A DNA stretch of 64,000 bases, taken from assembly GCF_014282275.1 (NCBI RefSeq), contig NZ_VFIA01000002.1, forward strand, positions 186,001-250,000, given 5' to 3'. The position numbers and the translations under genes are program-made. Positions within the stretch are counted from its first letter, which is position 1. Every line of letters starts with the position of its first letter. The DNA comes from Spirosoma utsteinense (lineage in GTDB: Bacteria > Bacteroidota > Bacteroidia > Cytophagales > Spirosomataceae). The notes beneath the pieces were generated by a model that was not told the DNA's origin, made no database searches, and was given only the letters and a program-made list of their open reading frames with translations. Shown one piece after another: positions 35,113-43,871 of the stretch.

Positions 35113-35188
35113 GGGGTGAAATACGGCAAAAACAGCCAATGCATGAAATAAGGCCGTCAAGATAGTTCACCATCTACAGGGACCTGCC

Positions 35189-35848
35189 TTAATTCATCTT
35201 CAGCCTGAACACCCCGTTCGACAGAACAATTTTATCGGTCATACTCTGCTTTTTATACCCGTTTCCTTCCGGATCTATATCCGAATCGTATCCCGTGGTC
35301 TTGGTCACAACTTTATCCTCCACCTTAGACATCAGCCGCCCCATACCACCAAATACCGTAGCAGATGCTTTCTCTTTCCAATAACTACCGACCAGCGTAC
35401 CACTAAAGGTAGCCTCCAGAAAGCCATCAGCCCCCTTTTTTATCGCGATGGTTTCGTCATTGTTGACTGACTTTCCCACATGATACTCCATACGAGGCTC
35501 TTTTGTCTCTTCAACGTATTTGATCGCAGCAATTCCTTTGTACCTGGCAAGATCCGAAGCCAGTTTCCGATTAGCTTTTGTGTCGGGATTATCGGCATCG
35601 ACAACCAGATAGCTACCCGGTTCAATGATGTCCTTACCATCATAGCTACCGAGCCAGATGCGTAGCGATTTGTCGGGCTTGTTCGCATTGGCAGTTACCC
35701 ACCAATAGGTACCGATCCGAATTCGGCGTGGCTGTGTTTTATATTCCTTTCCGTCAATTTGAACGCTCAGCGTGTTATCATTGGCAATCTGAGCCTGTGC
35801 TGACGCCAGGCTTACAACTAATAGCAGACACAGTATACTGGTTTTCAT
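35189..35848 (-). CDS. Secreted protein of unknown function
   Basis: A 219-residue protein with a cleavable signal peptide (LVVSLASAQAQ). No family was recognised. The mature part is probably beta-rich, with YLVVDADNPDTKANRK and EATFSGTLVGSYWK. It stands alone on the minus strand between a palindrome and gpsA; location should be periplasm or outside the cell. Confidence 0.75.
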   Translation of the reverse strand: MKTSILCLLLVVSLASAQAQIANDNTLSVQIDGKEYKTQPRRIRIGTYWWVTANANKPDKSLRIWLGSYDGKDIIEPGSYLVVDADNPDTKANRKLASDLARYKGIAAIKYVEETKEPRMEYHVGKSVNNDETIAIKKGADGFLEATFSGTLVGSYWKEKASATVFGGMGRLMSKVEDKVVTKTTGYDSDIDPEGNGYKKQSMTDKIVLSNGVFRLKMN

Positions 35849-35869
35849 GGCGAGTAGTGGTAAACAAGT

Positions 35870-35923
35870 AAAGTCGATATGCTGAGCAATTTACAGGTGT
35901 ATGCTGCTCAGCATATCGACTTT
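35870..35923. repeat. Inverted repeat between two minus-strand genes
   Basis: Arms 35870-35888 and 35905-35923 are perfect over 19 bases with a 16-base loop. It lies between the efflux adaptor gene and the secreted-protein gene, and may end transcription of the TolC-adaptor operon. Confidence 0.9.
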
Positions 35924-35975
35924 TTAGTAATCGGCAACTACGCTCGTACGATCGGGATCTGATCTTTAGTCAGCG

Positions 35976-37385
35976 CTACTCGTCTTCTTTTTCTTCTTTC
36001 TTCTTTGCCTTATTCGGATCTCGTTTCACCACTAGTTCGCCATCTTTCAGTCGCTTCGAAACAGCAATAAAAGGTCCCGAAATGATTTGTTCCCCCGGTT
36101 TCAATCCCGAAATAACTTCAATATTTTCAAAATCGCTGATGCCGGTTTTCACTTCTCGCTGCACCGCCTTACCGGCCACGTTAACGAATACGATTTCTTT
36201 AACCTTTTCCTTCTTTTCGGTCTGGTTAGCGGGCTTTTCATCAACGGAACCGCTGGGTCTGTCTTGCGTATCGGGCACTTCCACTTCAGCTCCACGAGTG
36301 GTAACAGACGCGATGGGTACGGCCAGTACACTTGGTTTCCGATCGGTAATAATCTCAACAGAAGCGGTCATTCCCGGTTTAAAAGGATAGCCTTTCTTAT
36401 CTTTTTGAGCCAGCAGATCAGCGTACGAGTTGTTCAAGATTTTCACCTTCACTTCAAACTCCGTCACGGCATCGGCCGAAAGAGCAGCCGCGGCAGCTCC
36501 CGACGAACTTGTCAGGCCGTTAGCCGTATTAGCAATTTCATAAACGATGCCTTTAAACTTACGGCCAGCGGTTGTGTAAGAATCAACTTCAATGTCGGCG
36601 GTATCGCCCAGATTAGCCCGCACGATGTCATTTTCGTTGACGTTAACGCGAACTTCCATATTTTGCAGGTTGGCAATACGCATGATCTCCGTACCTGCCA
36701 TCTGCGACGTACCCACGACGCGCTCACCCAATTCAACGTTTAGTTTGGAAACGGTGCCGTTCACAGGTGCGTAAATCGTTGTTTTACGCAGGTTTTCGCT
36801 GGCATCACGCAGACCAGCCTGCGAACTCTGAATGTTAAACTGAGCAGCCCGAACATTAGCACGGGAAGCTTCAACTTCCTGCTTGGCTACGTTGTAATTG
36901 GCTTCGCTGGTTTCGAAGTCAGCCGATGAGATCACTTTGTCGGCCAACAGTTTCCGGTTTCGCTCATAGTCAGCTTTTGCCCGGATCAAGCGTGCTTCAG
37001 ACTGCGAAACAGCGGCTTTTGTCTGTTCAAATTGAGCACGACTGGAGTTGACCGTGGCCTGAGCCCGCGACAGTAATGATTCATAGTTGTCGGGCCGTAT
37101 ACGAACGAGCAACTGACCCGCCTTCACAGGATCACCTTCATTGACATATAAGCCAATGATTTCTCCGGATACGTCAGGGCTGATTTTGACTTCCACCTGG
37201 GGCTGAACGCGCCCCGACGCGGTAACGCGTTCTGTAATATCCGTACGCTTGACTGTAGCAAAATCCACTTCAGTCGATTTTGGCTTACCGATCATGCCCG
37301 TTTGTTTAGCAGCGACAAGACCACCAACGAGCAGAATAACGAGTCCACCTACTATCCACCAGATGCGGTTTGATTTTTTTTTCAT
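35976..37385 (-). CDS. Efflux periplasmic adaptor (HlyD/MacA family)
   Basis: A 469-residue membrane-fusion protein with one N-terminal membrane segment (about 8-25). Lipoyl/barrel-sandwich halves (RVQPQVEVKISPDVSGEI and TIYAPVNGTVSKLNVELGERV) flank a long alpha-helical hairpin (about 105-190). A beta-barrel and membrane-proximal domain follow, and the tail is Lys/Glu-rich. It joins an inner-membrane transporter to a TolC channel. The tolC-like gene lies 80 bases upstream on the same strand; an ABC ATPase gene is nearby, so a MacAB-type pump is likely, but no permease gene is in the window. Confidence 0.9.
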   Translation of the reverse strand: MKKKSNRIWWIVGGLVILLVGGLVAAKQTGMIGKPKSTEVDFATVKRTDITERVTASGRVQPQVEVKISPDVSGEIIGLYVNEGDPVKAGQLLVRIRPDNYESLLSRAQATVNSSRAQFEQTKAAVSQSEARLIRAKADYERNRKLLADKVISSADFETSEANYNVAKQEVEASRANVRAAQFNIQSSQAGLRDASENLRKTTIYAPVNGTVSKLNVELGERVVGTSQMAGTEIMRIANLQNMEVRVNVNENDIVRANLGDTADIEVDSYTTAGRKFKGIVYEIANTANGLTSSSGAAAAALSADAVTEFEVKVKILNNSYADLLAQKDKKGYPFKPGMTASVEIITDRKPSVLAVPIASVTTRGAEVEVPDTQDRPSGSVDEKPANQTEKKEKVKEIVFVNVAGKAVQREVKTGISDFENIEVISGLKPGEQIISGPFIAVSKRLKDGELVVKRDPNKAKKKEEKEDE

Positions 37386-37465
37386 GGTTACGAACGAGAG
37401 AAAAAGCCAAAGAGTGAATGACCTGTGAGCAGTTTTTACCCATTCGCACGCTCACTCCTTTTTTA

Positions 37466-38977
37466 TTAAAAGCCTAATGGTTTATTCTGATAAAAATCTA
37501 AAATCTTGGTTCTGAACACGTAATCATACTTAGCCTGTACTAATTGAGCGCGGGCATTATCAAGTCTGGCTTTGGCAATGTTGTAATCGATTGGGTTGAT
37601 AGCCCCCGCGTTGAACCGGCTCTCGGCAGCCCGGAATGCCTGTTCCAGCGATGCTACCGACGCTTCGGTTGCTTGATACCGGTTAGACGAGGCCAATAGA
37701 TTAGTGTAAGCCGTTTCAATTTGCTGGCGCAACTGTAGCCGGGTGTTGTCGGCGGTAAGTTTCGCGTTCTGTTGTTGCAGCGTTGCACTGATGATGTTGG
37801 TTCGTACGGTCCGGCTATTAAAAATCGGAATGTTCAAATTTAGCGATAACGACCGATTTAAATTATTCCCTAACTGATCCGTAAAGCTATAATTTTCACT
37901 TTGGCCACCGGGCCGCATTGACACAACTGGTTGACTCAATCCACCAACGTTCACAAAAGCCCCTGTTTCTGTTTCCACTATCGTACCGTCGGCTACGAAT
38001 CGCTGCAACCCCACGCTCGAATAAATCGATGAGAGTGAGCCATTTAATGCCAGTCGCGGGTACAGGCCAGCCCGGGCCACCTCCACTCCTCTCCGGGCCG
38101 ACTCAGCCCGCAAATCAGCACCCTGAACCTGTGGCTGGGTCGTTAGAGCAATGTCAAACACTTGCTGGGGCGAATCGCTATACCGTTCAATTCGCGGGTC
38201 GGGTAAATTGATGAATTCAATTTCAAACGTTTGACCGGCAGGCAGGTTCATAGCCTGCAACAGAGCTAGTTTAGCCAGGTCGACCGAGTTCTGTGCGTTT
38301 ACGACCGTCAGTTGATCGTTGGCCAATGTAGCCCGGATCTCGTATAAGTTCGCTTCAGGAACAGACCCAGCGTTCACGAGTTTCTGCGTCCGATCGAGCT
38401 GAATCTGCGATGTCTCTACCTGCCGCCTTGCAATGGCCAACTGCTCGGCACCAGTCAGTACATTCAGATACTGTTGAATCACGTTCAACGCGACGTCGTT
38501 TTGAGTAGCCGCCAATTCTTTTTGGGTAGCCGCCACAACGGATTCATTTTGTAAAATCTGGTTTTTCAATTGAAACCCCTGAAAAACCGGCACCGACGTC
38601 GACAACTGAAAGTTGTTGGACCGGATGGCCTGATCACTGAACTGGTTAGTGGCAGGGTTGATGTTCCGGCCAAAATTCAGTCCCTGCGTAATAAACGCGT
38701 TCAAACTTGGATATCGATTCAGTTTAGCCTGCCGGTACTGAAGTTCGCTGCTCTGAACTTGTAACAGTCCCTGACGAACAAGAATATTATTCTTCTGCGC
38801 AATATCGATACACTGCTGAAGACCCAGTACAGACGGCACGCTAGGCGTACCAATCGCAGCTGATGTACTGACAGTTGGGGTTGCAGCGGCTGGTGTTTGA
38901 TTCTGCGCCAGGGCTGCTACACTTATCAGGCTCAGCAGGAAGCCTCCTAAATTTCGGTAAACCACATTCATGGTCAT
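37466..38977 (-). CDS. TolC-family outer membrane efflux protein
   Basis: A 503-residue TolC-type protein. The ATG at 38977 (MTMNVVYRNLG) is chosen; the TTG six codons earlier has no support, and ATG 38971 is also possible. A signal peptide to about ALAQN is followed by a Pro/Thr/Ala linker and two similar alpha-helical repeats with LGLQQCIDIAQKNN and LFRQA-like heptads, the pattern of the periplasmic tunnel. It is the first gene of an operon with the adaptor downstream. Confidence 0.9.
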   Translation of the reverse strand: MTMNVVYRNLGGFLLSLISVAALAQNQTPAAATPTVSTSAAIGTPSVPSVLGLQQCIDIAQKNNILVRQGLLQVQSSELQYRQAKLNRYPSLNAFITQGLNFGRNINPATNQFSDQAIRSNNFQLSTSVPVFQGFQLKNQILQNESVVAATQKELAATQNDVALNVIQQYLNVLTGAEQLAIARRQVETSQIQLDRTQKLVNAGSVPEANLYEIRATLANDQLTVVNAQNSVDLAKLALLQAMNLPAGQTFEIEFINLPDPRIERYSDSPQQVFDIALTTQPQVQGADLRAESARRGVEVARAGLYPRLALNGSLSSIYSSVGLQRFVADGTIVETETGAFVNVGGLSQPVVSMRPGGQSENYSFTDQLGNNLNRSLSLNLNIPIFNSRTVRTNIISATLQQQNAKLTADNTRLQLRQQIETAYTNLLASSNRYQATEASVASLEQAFRAAESRFNAGAINPIDYNIAKARLDNARAQLVQAKYDYVFRTKILDFYQNKPLGF

Positions 38978-39000
38978 TATTTTTTGATGGTTCAATGTTA

Positions 39001-39008
39001 CAAACTTA
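39001..39008 (-). promoter_or_regulatory. Possible -7 box (TAAGTTTG) of tolC-adaptor operon
   Basis: The minus strand reads TAAGTTTG, an exact TAnnTTTG, 23 bases before the chosen ATG at 38977. No clear TTG lies at the -33 position. Confidence 0.4.
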
Positions 39009-39053
39009 CCTTCGGCCCGGCTACCGTTTTAGGATAAACGGCGCAAACTAAGC

Positions 39054-39884
39054 ATGTTTCTGGTCTATAATTCGGATATACTGGTAGAAGCCGATTATCG
39101 GGTTTCTTCAAACGATCGGGCTTTTCAATACGGCGACGGCCTCTTTGAGACGATCCGTTATGAACGTGGCCAGATTTGGTTCTGGACCGATCATTATGCC
39201 CGGTTGAAAGCGGGCAGCAAGGCGTTGCATCTTCGCCTACCCGCTTCCAGCAGCGAATCCGCTGTTGCCCAGCTAATTACGAATCTGGTGGCGACGAATA
39301 AACTGACGGATCAGACTTGCCGAATCAAAATCCAGATCTGGCGGCAATCCGGTGGTCTATATACGCCTTCGAGCAACGAAGCCAACCTACTGATAACAGC
39401 CCAAACGGGGCATCCTTTTGCTATTAGCGAACGAGCTACTGTTGGAATTTACACAGAGGGCCGTCTAACCTATACCCCTTACTCATCCATAAAAACGTTG
39501 AGTTCGCTCCCCTACGTAATGGCAGGTATTGCTAAAAAGGAAAGGAATCTCGACGATATTATCCTGCTCAACGCAGACAAAGAAGACTACCTTGCCGAGT
39601 GCCAGGCTTCCAATCTCTTCTGGTTTATGGAAGGTGTACTCTACACACCTGCTATCGAGACAGGCTGCATCAATGGTATTATGCGTCAGTACATCCTCCG
39701 AACGGCAGAAGCTATTGGTCTCCCGGTCGACGTTGGCTTTCACCGGTATACGTGCCTGGCAAAAGCCGAAGCCGTTTTTGCCTGCAATGTCAATGGAATT
39801 CAATGGATTCGATCTATCGAACAATTAGGTACTTATCCGGCAGGTCATAAACTGGCTAATGCCTTATTTACAGCACTGCTTTAG
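39054..39884 (+). CDS. Class IV aminotransferase / aminodeoxychorismate lyase-like
   Basis: A 276-residue fold-type IV PLP enzyme. It has RAFQYGDGLFETIRYERGQI at the N-terminus, a candidate PLP lysine in SSIKTLSSLPYVMAG, and the later ECQASNLFWF and GIMRQYIL. This group holds branched-chain aminotransferases, D-amino-acid transaminases and aminodeoxychorismate lyase (PabC); the length and motif spacing allow PabC but do not prove it. It is the only plus-strand gene inside a transporter cluster, and its end overlaps the ABC ATPase gene by 17 bases. Confidence 0.87.
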   Translation: MFLVYNSDILVEADYRVSSNDRAFQYGDGLFETIRYERGQIWFWTDHYARLKAGSKALHLRLPASSSESAVAQLITNLVATNKLTDQTCRIKIQIWRQSGGLYTPSSNEANLLITAQTGHPFAISERATVGIYTEGRLTYTPYSSIKTLSSLPYVMAGIAKKERNLDDIILLNADKEDYLAECQASNLFWFMEGVLYTPAIETGCINGIMRQYILRTAEAIGLPVDVGFHRYTCLAKAEAVFACNVNGIQWIRSIEQLGTYPAGHKLANALFTALL

Positions 39885-40548
39885 CCGGTTCCAGCCAGCC
39901 ATCTTTTAAACGTATTACGCGGGAGCCGTACTCAGCGTTACTTTCTGAGTGGGTCACCTGAACGATGGTTACGCCATCTTTCAGGTTCAACTCCCGGAAA
40001 AGCTCCATGATCTCACGAGCCTGGTCTGAGTGGAGATTCCCGGTTGGTTCATCGGCATAAATGACGGTTGGCTTAGCCGCCAGTGCCCGTGCGATACCCA
40101 CTAACTGCTGCTGCCCACCCGATAACTGTGCAGGAAACAGATCTTTTTTAGCCACGATGTTAAACCGATCGAGCAGTTCGGCAACACGACTTTTCCGCTC
40201 CGATCCACCAACGCCCTTGTAAAGCAGGGGCGTCTCGATGTTTTCGTATACGGTCAATTCATCGATAAGATGGTAAGCCTGAAAAACGAAGCCTATCTGC
40301 GTACGGTGGAGTTCGGTACGTCGTTTTTCCGATAACTTCTGTACGGGCTGATCCTCAAAAAGGTACTCCCCTTCAGAAGGCTCTTCGAGTAGGCCCAGAA
40401 TATGCAGCAATGTAGATTTGCCCGACCCCGATGGCCCCATAATGGACACAAACTCACCCTGGGCAATATCGAGATCGATGTTGCGTAGCACATAAGCCCG
40501 GCCGAAACCGGCTGGGTAATATTTAGCGACGTTGCGGAGCTGAATCAT
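39868..40548 (-). CDS. ABC transporter ATP-binding protein (LolD/MacB type)
   Basis: A 226-residue ATPase with Walker A GPSGSGKST (38-46), Q-loop Gln90 (FVFQAYHL), signature LSGGQQQ (142-148), Walker B VIYADEPTG and H-loop VTHSES. Residue 149 is Leu where LolD/MacB relatives normally have Arg (QQQRVAIARAL), and 151 is Gly for Ala. It probably powers a LolCDE or MacB-like FtsX-family permease, whose gene is not in the window. It converges on and overlaps the aminotransferase gene; the TolC and adaptor genes lie beyond on the same strand. Confidence 0.93.
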   Translation of the reverse strand: MIQLRNVAKYYPAGFGRAYVLRNIDLDIAQGEFVSIMGPSGSGKSTLLHILGLLEEPSEGEYLFEDQPVQKLSEKRRTELHRTQIGFVFQAYHLIDELTVYENIETPLLYKGVGGSERKSRVAELLDRFNIVAKKDLFPAQLSGGQQQLVGIARALAAKPTVIYADEPTGNLHSDQAREIMELFRELNLKDGVTIVQVTHSESNAEYGSRVIRLKDGWLEPAKAVL

Positions 40549-40658
40549 AACTGATTTATTGTTGAACTGGAGCTTTCTATGTAGCGTGTCAAGTGTCGTG
40601 CCAATCCTCTATAGGAACTATTAGTCAGGCCATTACATAAAATAACTAATCGTTCAGC

Positions 40659-40701
40659 GTCCGATCCCGGACAGCCACGGGCCAAAATCGGACATTTTTT
40701 T
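40659..40701 (+). terminator. Terminator-like hairpin upstream of GIN gene
   Basis: GTCCGAT (40659-40665) pairs with ATCGGAC (40687-40693), with an inner CCCG/CGGG pair, followed by a run of eight T. No plus-strand gene ends just upstream (the nearest ends at 39884), so this may close a leader or small RNA. Confidence 0.65.
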
Positions 40702-40764
40702 TACCTCACAAGCAACCTCCTGTTACTTTTAATCATCTTTACTTAACAATAATCTTTTTTTGCC

Positions 40765-41463
40765 ATGAAAGCCATTCTCCTCTCAACACTGCTACTCACC
40801 TACGGCCTGATTACGACCGACAGTGACTGGAAGAAAGATCGCCCTGTTTCAAGCTTCTCAGGCCTGAGCGTTAGCAGCGGCATCGATGTATACCTGACCC
40901 AGGGCAACTCCGAAAAACTAACATTCGATGTGAAAGGCATCGATGAAGAGGATGTCAAAAGCGAAATTCGTAACGGTGTTCTGAAACTTTACATCGACCG
41001 CAAAGGAATGAACTGGAACTGGGGACGTAACAATTATGTAAAAGCGTATCTCACCTTCCGGCAGTTGAACGAGCTTCAGGCATCGGGCGGGTCCGATGTG
41101 TTCGGCCAGGGGACCCTATCGTTCAACGACCTGAACCTGTCTGCTTCGGGCGGGGCCGATGTAAAGTTAGCCCTTAAAGCCAATGAACTGACTATAGCGG
41201 CCGCCGGTGGAGCCGATGTTACGGTGGACGGTACAGCACGGACGCTGAATGCCAACGGATCAGGCGGATCAGACCTGGATGCCCGTAAGCTAACGGTGGA
41301 AGTATGCAGCGCCAACTCGTCGGGCGGATCAGATGTTTATGTGCATGCTACCCGTGAGTTGAGCCTTAAGGCGTCGGGCGGATCGGATATTTACTATTAC
41401 GGATCAGCCAAAGTAGTTTCAAAAAGTGAATCAGGCGGGTCAGACATTTCACACAAAAACTAA
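40765..41463 (+). CDS. GIN-domain (DUF2807) secreted protein
   Basis: A 232-residue secreted protein with a signal peptide. The mature part is a DUF2807/GIN domain (FSGLSVSSGIDVYLTQGN) and ends in a run of seven (A/S)SGG(S/A)D(V/L/I) repeats spaced about 18-20 residues, consistent with a right-handed beta-helix. The family is wrongly or loosely called a head GIN autotransporter adhesin in many annotations; its role in Bacteroidota is unknown. A terminator-like hairpin lies 64 bases upstream. Confidence 0.88.
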   Translation: MKAILLSTLLLTYGLITTDSDWKKDRPVSSFSGLSVSSGIDVYLTQGNSEKLTFDVKGIDEEDVKSEIRNGVLKLYIDRKGMNWNWGRNNYVKAYLTFRQLNELQASGGSDVFGQGTLSFNDLNLSASGGADVKLALKANELTIAAAGGADVTVDGTARTLNANGSGGSDLDARKLTVEVCSANSSGGSDVYVHATRELSLKASGGSDIYYYGSAKVVSKSESGGSDISHKN

Positions 41464-41532
41464 AAAGAATGGCATAGTGAAAGCGCGAATGGATAATTTT
41501 GCGGGTCGTTCACTCTTTCACTCGTTGTTCTG

Positions 41533-42672
41533 TTGACACCCATAATTGGCATCCTCGGCGGAGGGCAGCTTGGCCTCATGCTTCTACAAGCAGCCATCGA
41601 CTGGAACCTTCGCGTTCATATTCTCGACCCTGACCCGGAAGCACCCTGTCGCACACTCTGCACCGAATTTATGCAGGGATCACTTACTGATTACGACACG
41701 GTTTATCGGTTCGGTCAGGGCGTTGATGTGCTGACCATTGAAATTGAGCGCGTCAACGTCGAAGCGCTTGAAGCGCTGGAACGTGAAGGAAAACGCGTTT
41801 TTCCTCAGCCATCGGTCATTCGTGTCATTCAGGATAAACGACAGCAGAAACAGTTCTATCAGCATCACAACTTACCCACAGCCGACTTTATCCTAACCGA
41901 AAACCGCGCTGATGTCGCACGCGTAGCCCTGGAAAGACCCGATTTTTTTCCCGCGTTCCATAAACTCGGACGCGATGGATATGATGGGCGGGGCGTTCAG
42001 CGCATTGCTACCATTGCCGATGTCGATAAGGCGTTCGACGCACCGGGTGTTCTGGAGCGGGCTGTGGATTTCGACAAGGAACTCGCCGTTATTGTGGCTC
42101 GTAATGAACGGGGAGACGTGCAGACCTTTCCAACGGTGGAGATGGTTTTTCACCCCGAACTGAATTTAGTTGATTATTTATTCGCCCCCGCTCAACTCCC
42201 CGATGCCATCAACCAGCAAGCGCAGGACATTGCCCGCCAAACAGCGGACGCCCTGGGTATCGTAGGTCTGCTGGCGGTTGAGTTATTTCTGGATAAGCAG
42301 GGATCCATCCTGCTAAACGAGGTTGCCCCCCGGCCACATAACAGCGGCCACCACACCATGCGGGCTAATGTTACCTCTCAGTTTGAGCAGCACTGGCGAG
42401 CGATCCTGAACTACCCTCTGGGTGACACATCGTCCTATCAGCCCGCAGCGATGGTCAATCTCCTTGGCGAGGATGGACATACAGGACCTGCCGTATACGA
42501 AGGGTTGGAAACACTGCTGGCCATGACCGGTGTATTTCCGTTTTTCTACGGTAAAGCCCTTACGAAACCCTTTCGCAAGATGGGGCATGTAACCGTCATG
42601 GACAGTTCGTTAGACGCCTTGCGGGAAAAAGTTGAGCGCGTAAAAGCCGGCATCCGGGTAGTTAGCGCGTAG
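41533..42672 (+). CDS. purK: N5-carboxyaminoimidazole ribonucleotide synthase PurK
   Basis: A 379-residue ATP-grasp enzyme of purine synthesis that carboxylates AIR with bicarbonate and ATP. It opens with IIGILGGGQLGLMLLQAA, has HKLGRDGYDGRGVQ in the ATP-grasp region and the Mg-binding NEVAPRPHNSGHHT. The start is a TTG: there is no ATG or GTG between the upstream in-frame stop (41494) and the glycine-rich motif. purE is not adjacent. The stop codon TAG is inside the left arm of a long palindrome. Confidence 0.95.
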   Translation: MTPIIGILGGGQLGLMLLQAAIDWNLRVHILDPDPEAPCRTLCTEFMQGSLTDYDTVYRFGQGVDVLTIEIERVNVEALEALEREGKRVFPQPSVIRVIQDKRQQKQFYQHHNLPTADFILTENRADVARVALERPDFFPAFHKLGRDGYDGRGVQRIATIADVDKAFDAPGVLERAVDFDKELAVIVARNERGDVQTFPTVEMVFHPELNLVDYLFAPAQLPDAINQQAQDIARQTADALGIVGLLAVELFLDKQGSILLNEVAPRPHNSGHHTMRANVTSQFEQHWRAILNYPLGDTSSYQPAAMVNLLGEDGHTGPAVYEGLETLLAMTGVFPFFYGKALTKPFRKMGHVTVMDSSLDALREKVERVKAGIRVVSA

Positions 42673-42774
42673 AGACGTAACCCTTTACGTCTCAGTATGC
42701 GTCAGCAATTTACGTCTCAGATGCTGAAGAATATTGCTGACGCATCTGAGACGTAAAGGGTTACGTCTCTACGC
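42667..42774. repeat. Long inverted repeat containing both stop codons
   Basis: Left arm 42667-42709 (43 bases) and right arm 42733-42774 (42 bases) pair throughout except for one extra T in the left arm; the loop is 23 bases. The purK stop TAG (42670-42672) and the minus-strand stop (42769-42771) occupy mirror positions inside the arms. Confidence 0.97.
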
Positions 42775-43608
42775 AGCCACAACATTTTCCAGCGTTCCGA
42801 TACCGTCGATCGTGATCTGAGTCAGGTCGCCAGCCCGGAGTGTGAAGTTGTCGGGGGGCACGATACCAGTACCCGTCATCAGGTAACACCCGTTTGGAAA
42901 TGAGCACTCGCGAAACAGATAGGACACCAATTCGGTATGCTGTCGTTTCATCTGGTCAATAGCAATGCTACCGCTAAAAACAGCCTGATCGTCGCGAATA
43001 ATGTCTAGTCGAATCTGTGTTTCAGGCGCAATTGGCGTTTCGGGAAGATAAAGGCATGGTCCCAGAGCAGCACTCCCGTCGTAGGTTTTCGCTTGTGGCA
43101 GGTAAAGCGGGTTTTCACCTTCAATACTACGCGAACTCATGTCATTACCACAGGTGTAACCCGCTATTTTTCCTGCCGATGTAATGAACAGGGTCAGTTC
43201 CGGTTCCGGTACGTTCCAGTCCGAATCCTGCCGGATACGAACCGCATCCCCCGGCCCTACAACCCGCTCCGGTGTTGATTTGAAAAACAACTCAGGCCGC
43301 TCAGCGTCATATACGCGATCATAAAAATTATCACCTCCCGATTTTTTGGATTCTTCCATACGGGCGTTGCGGCTTCGCAGATACGTTACGCCCGAGGCCC
43401 ATACCTCTTGCCGACCAATGGGTGCCAGTGCCTGCGTTTCGGTCCACTCTCTATATTCGTCCGATGCCGACGTGGTGGTAGTCAAGTGCATCAGAAAGCC
43501 CCGCAACTCATCCAGGTTGATTAATTCATCCCAGTTTGCAGAAGGCAGATGGTAATACTGGTTCTCAAATTCAAGGACAATACCGGGTCGGGTTTTATAA
43601 AGTTTCAT
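42769..43608 (-). CDS. Fumarylacetoacetate hydrolase family protein
   Basis: A 279-residue FAH-superfamily enzyme. The C-terminal catalytic domain has [12 protein letters not shown] (metal-binding Glu pair), [32 protein letters not shown] and MTGTGIVPP. Closest in character to sugar-acid dehydratases (2-keto-3-deoxy-arabinonate or -xylonate type), but fumarylpyruvate hydrolase-like activity cannot be excluded. It needs Mg or Mn. It converges on purK; the two C-terminal codons lie in the shared palindrome. Confidence 0.88.
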   Translation of the reverse strand: MKLYKTRPGIVLEFENQYYHLPSANWDELINLDELRGFLMHLTTTTSASDEYREWTETQALAPIGRQEVWASGVTYLRSRNARMEESKKSGGDNFYDRVYDAERPELFFKSTPERVVGPGDAVRIRQDSDWNVPEPELTLFITSAGKIAGYTCGNDMSSRSIEGENPLYLPQAKTYDGSAALGPCLYLPETPIAPETQIRLDIIRDDQAVFSGSIAIDQMKRQHTELVSYLFRECSFPNGCYLMTGTGIVPPDNFTLRAGDLTQITIDGIGTLENVVAA

Positions 43609-43871
43609 TTTTCAGCTTCGGAAAAGTTTTTCAATGATACGGTTGTTTTCTTTACTTTTCACATCGTGGCTGACGGTTAATAAACTTCAAGCAAATTGAC
43701 TCCGCACTGAGTCGTTCGTCCAGGCATTTAGTTTGATTTGTTTTTCGGCATCAGGCTCTAAGCCAGCCGATAGACCGCAGCCATTGCGTCTATTAATTAC
43801 CAGCTGAGACGAGAGTAGTTTGCTCCTTTTGTTGTTACTTATAAAAGCGAATCCATTTACTATTTCTATTG

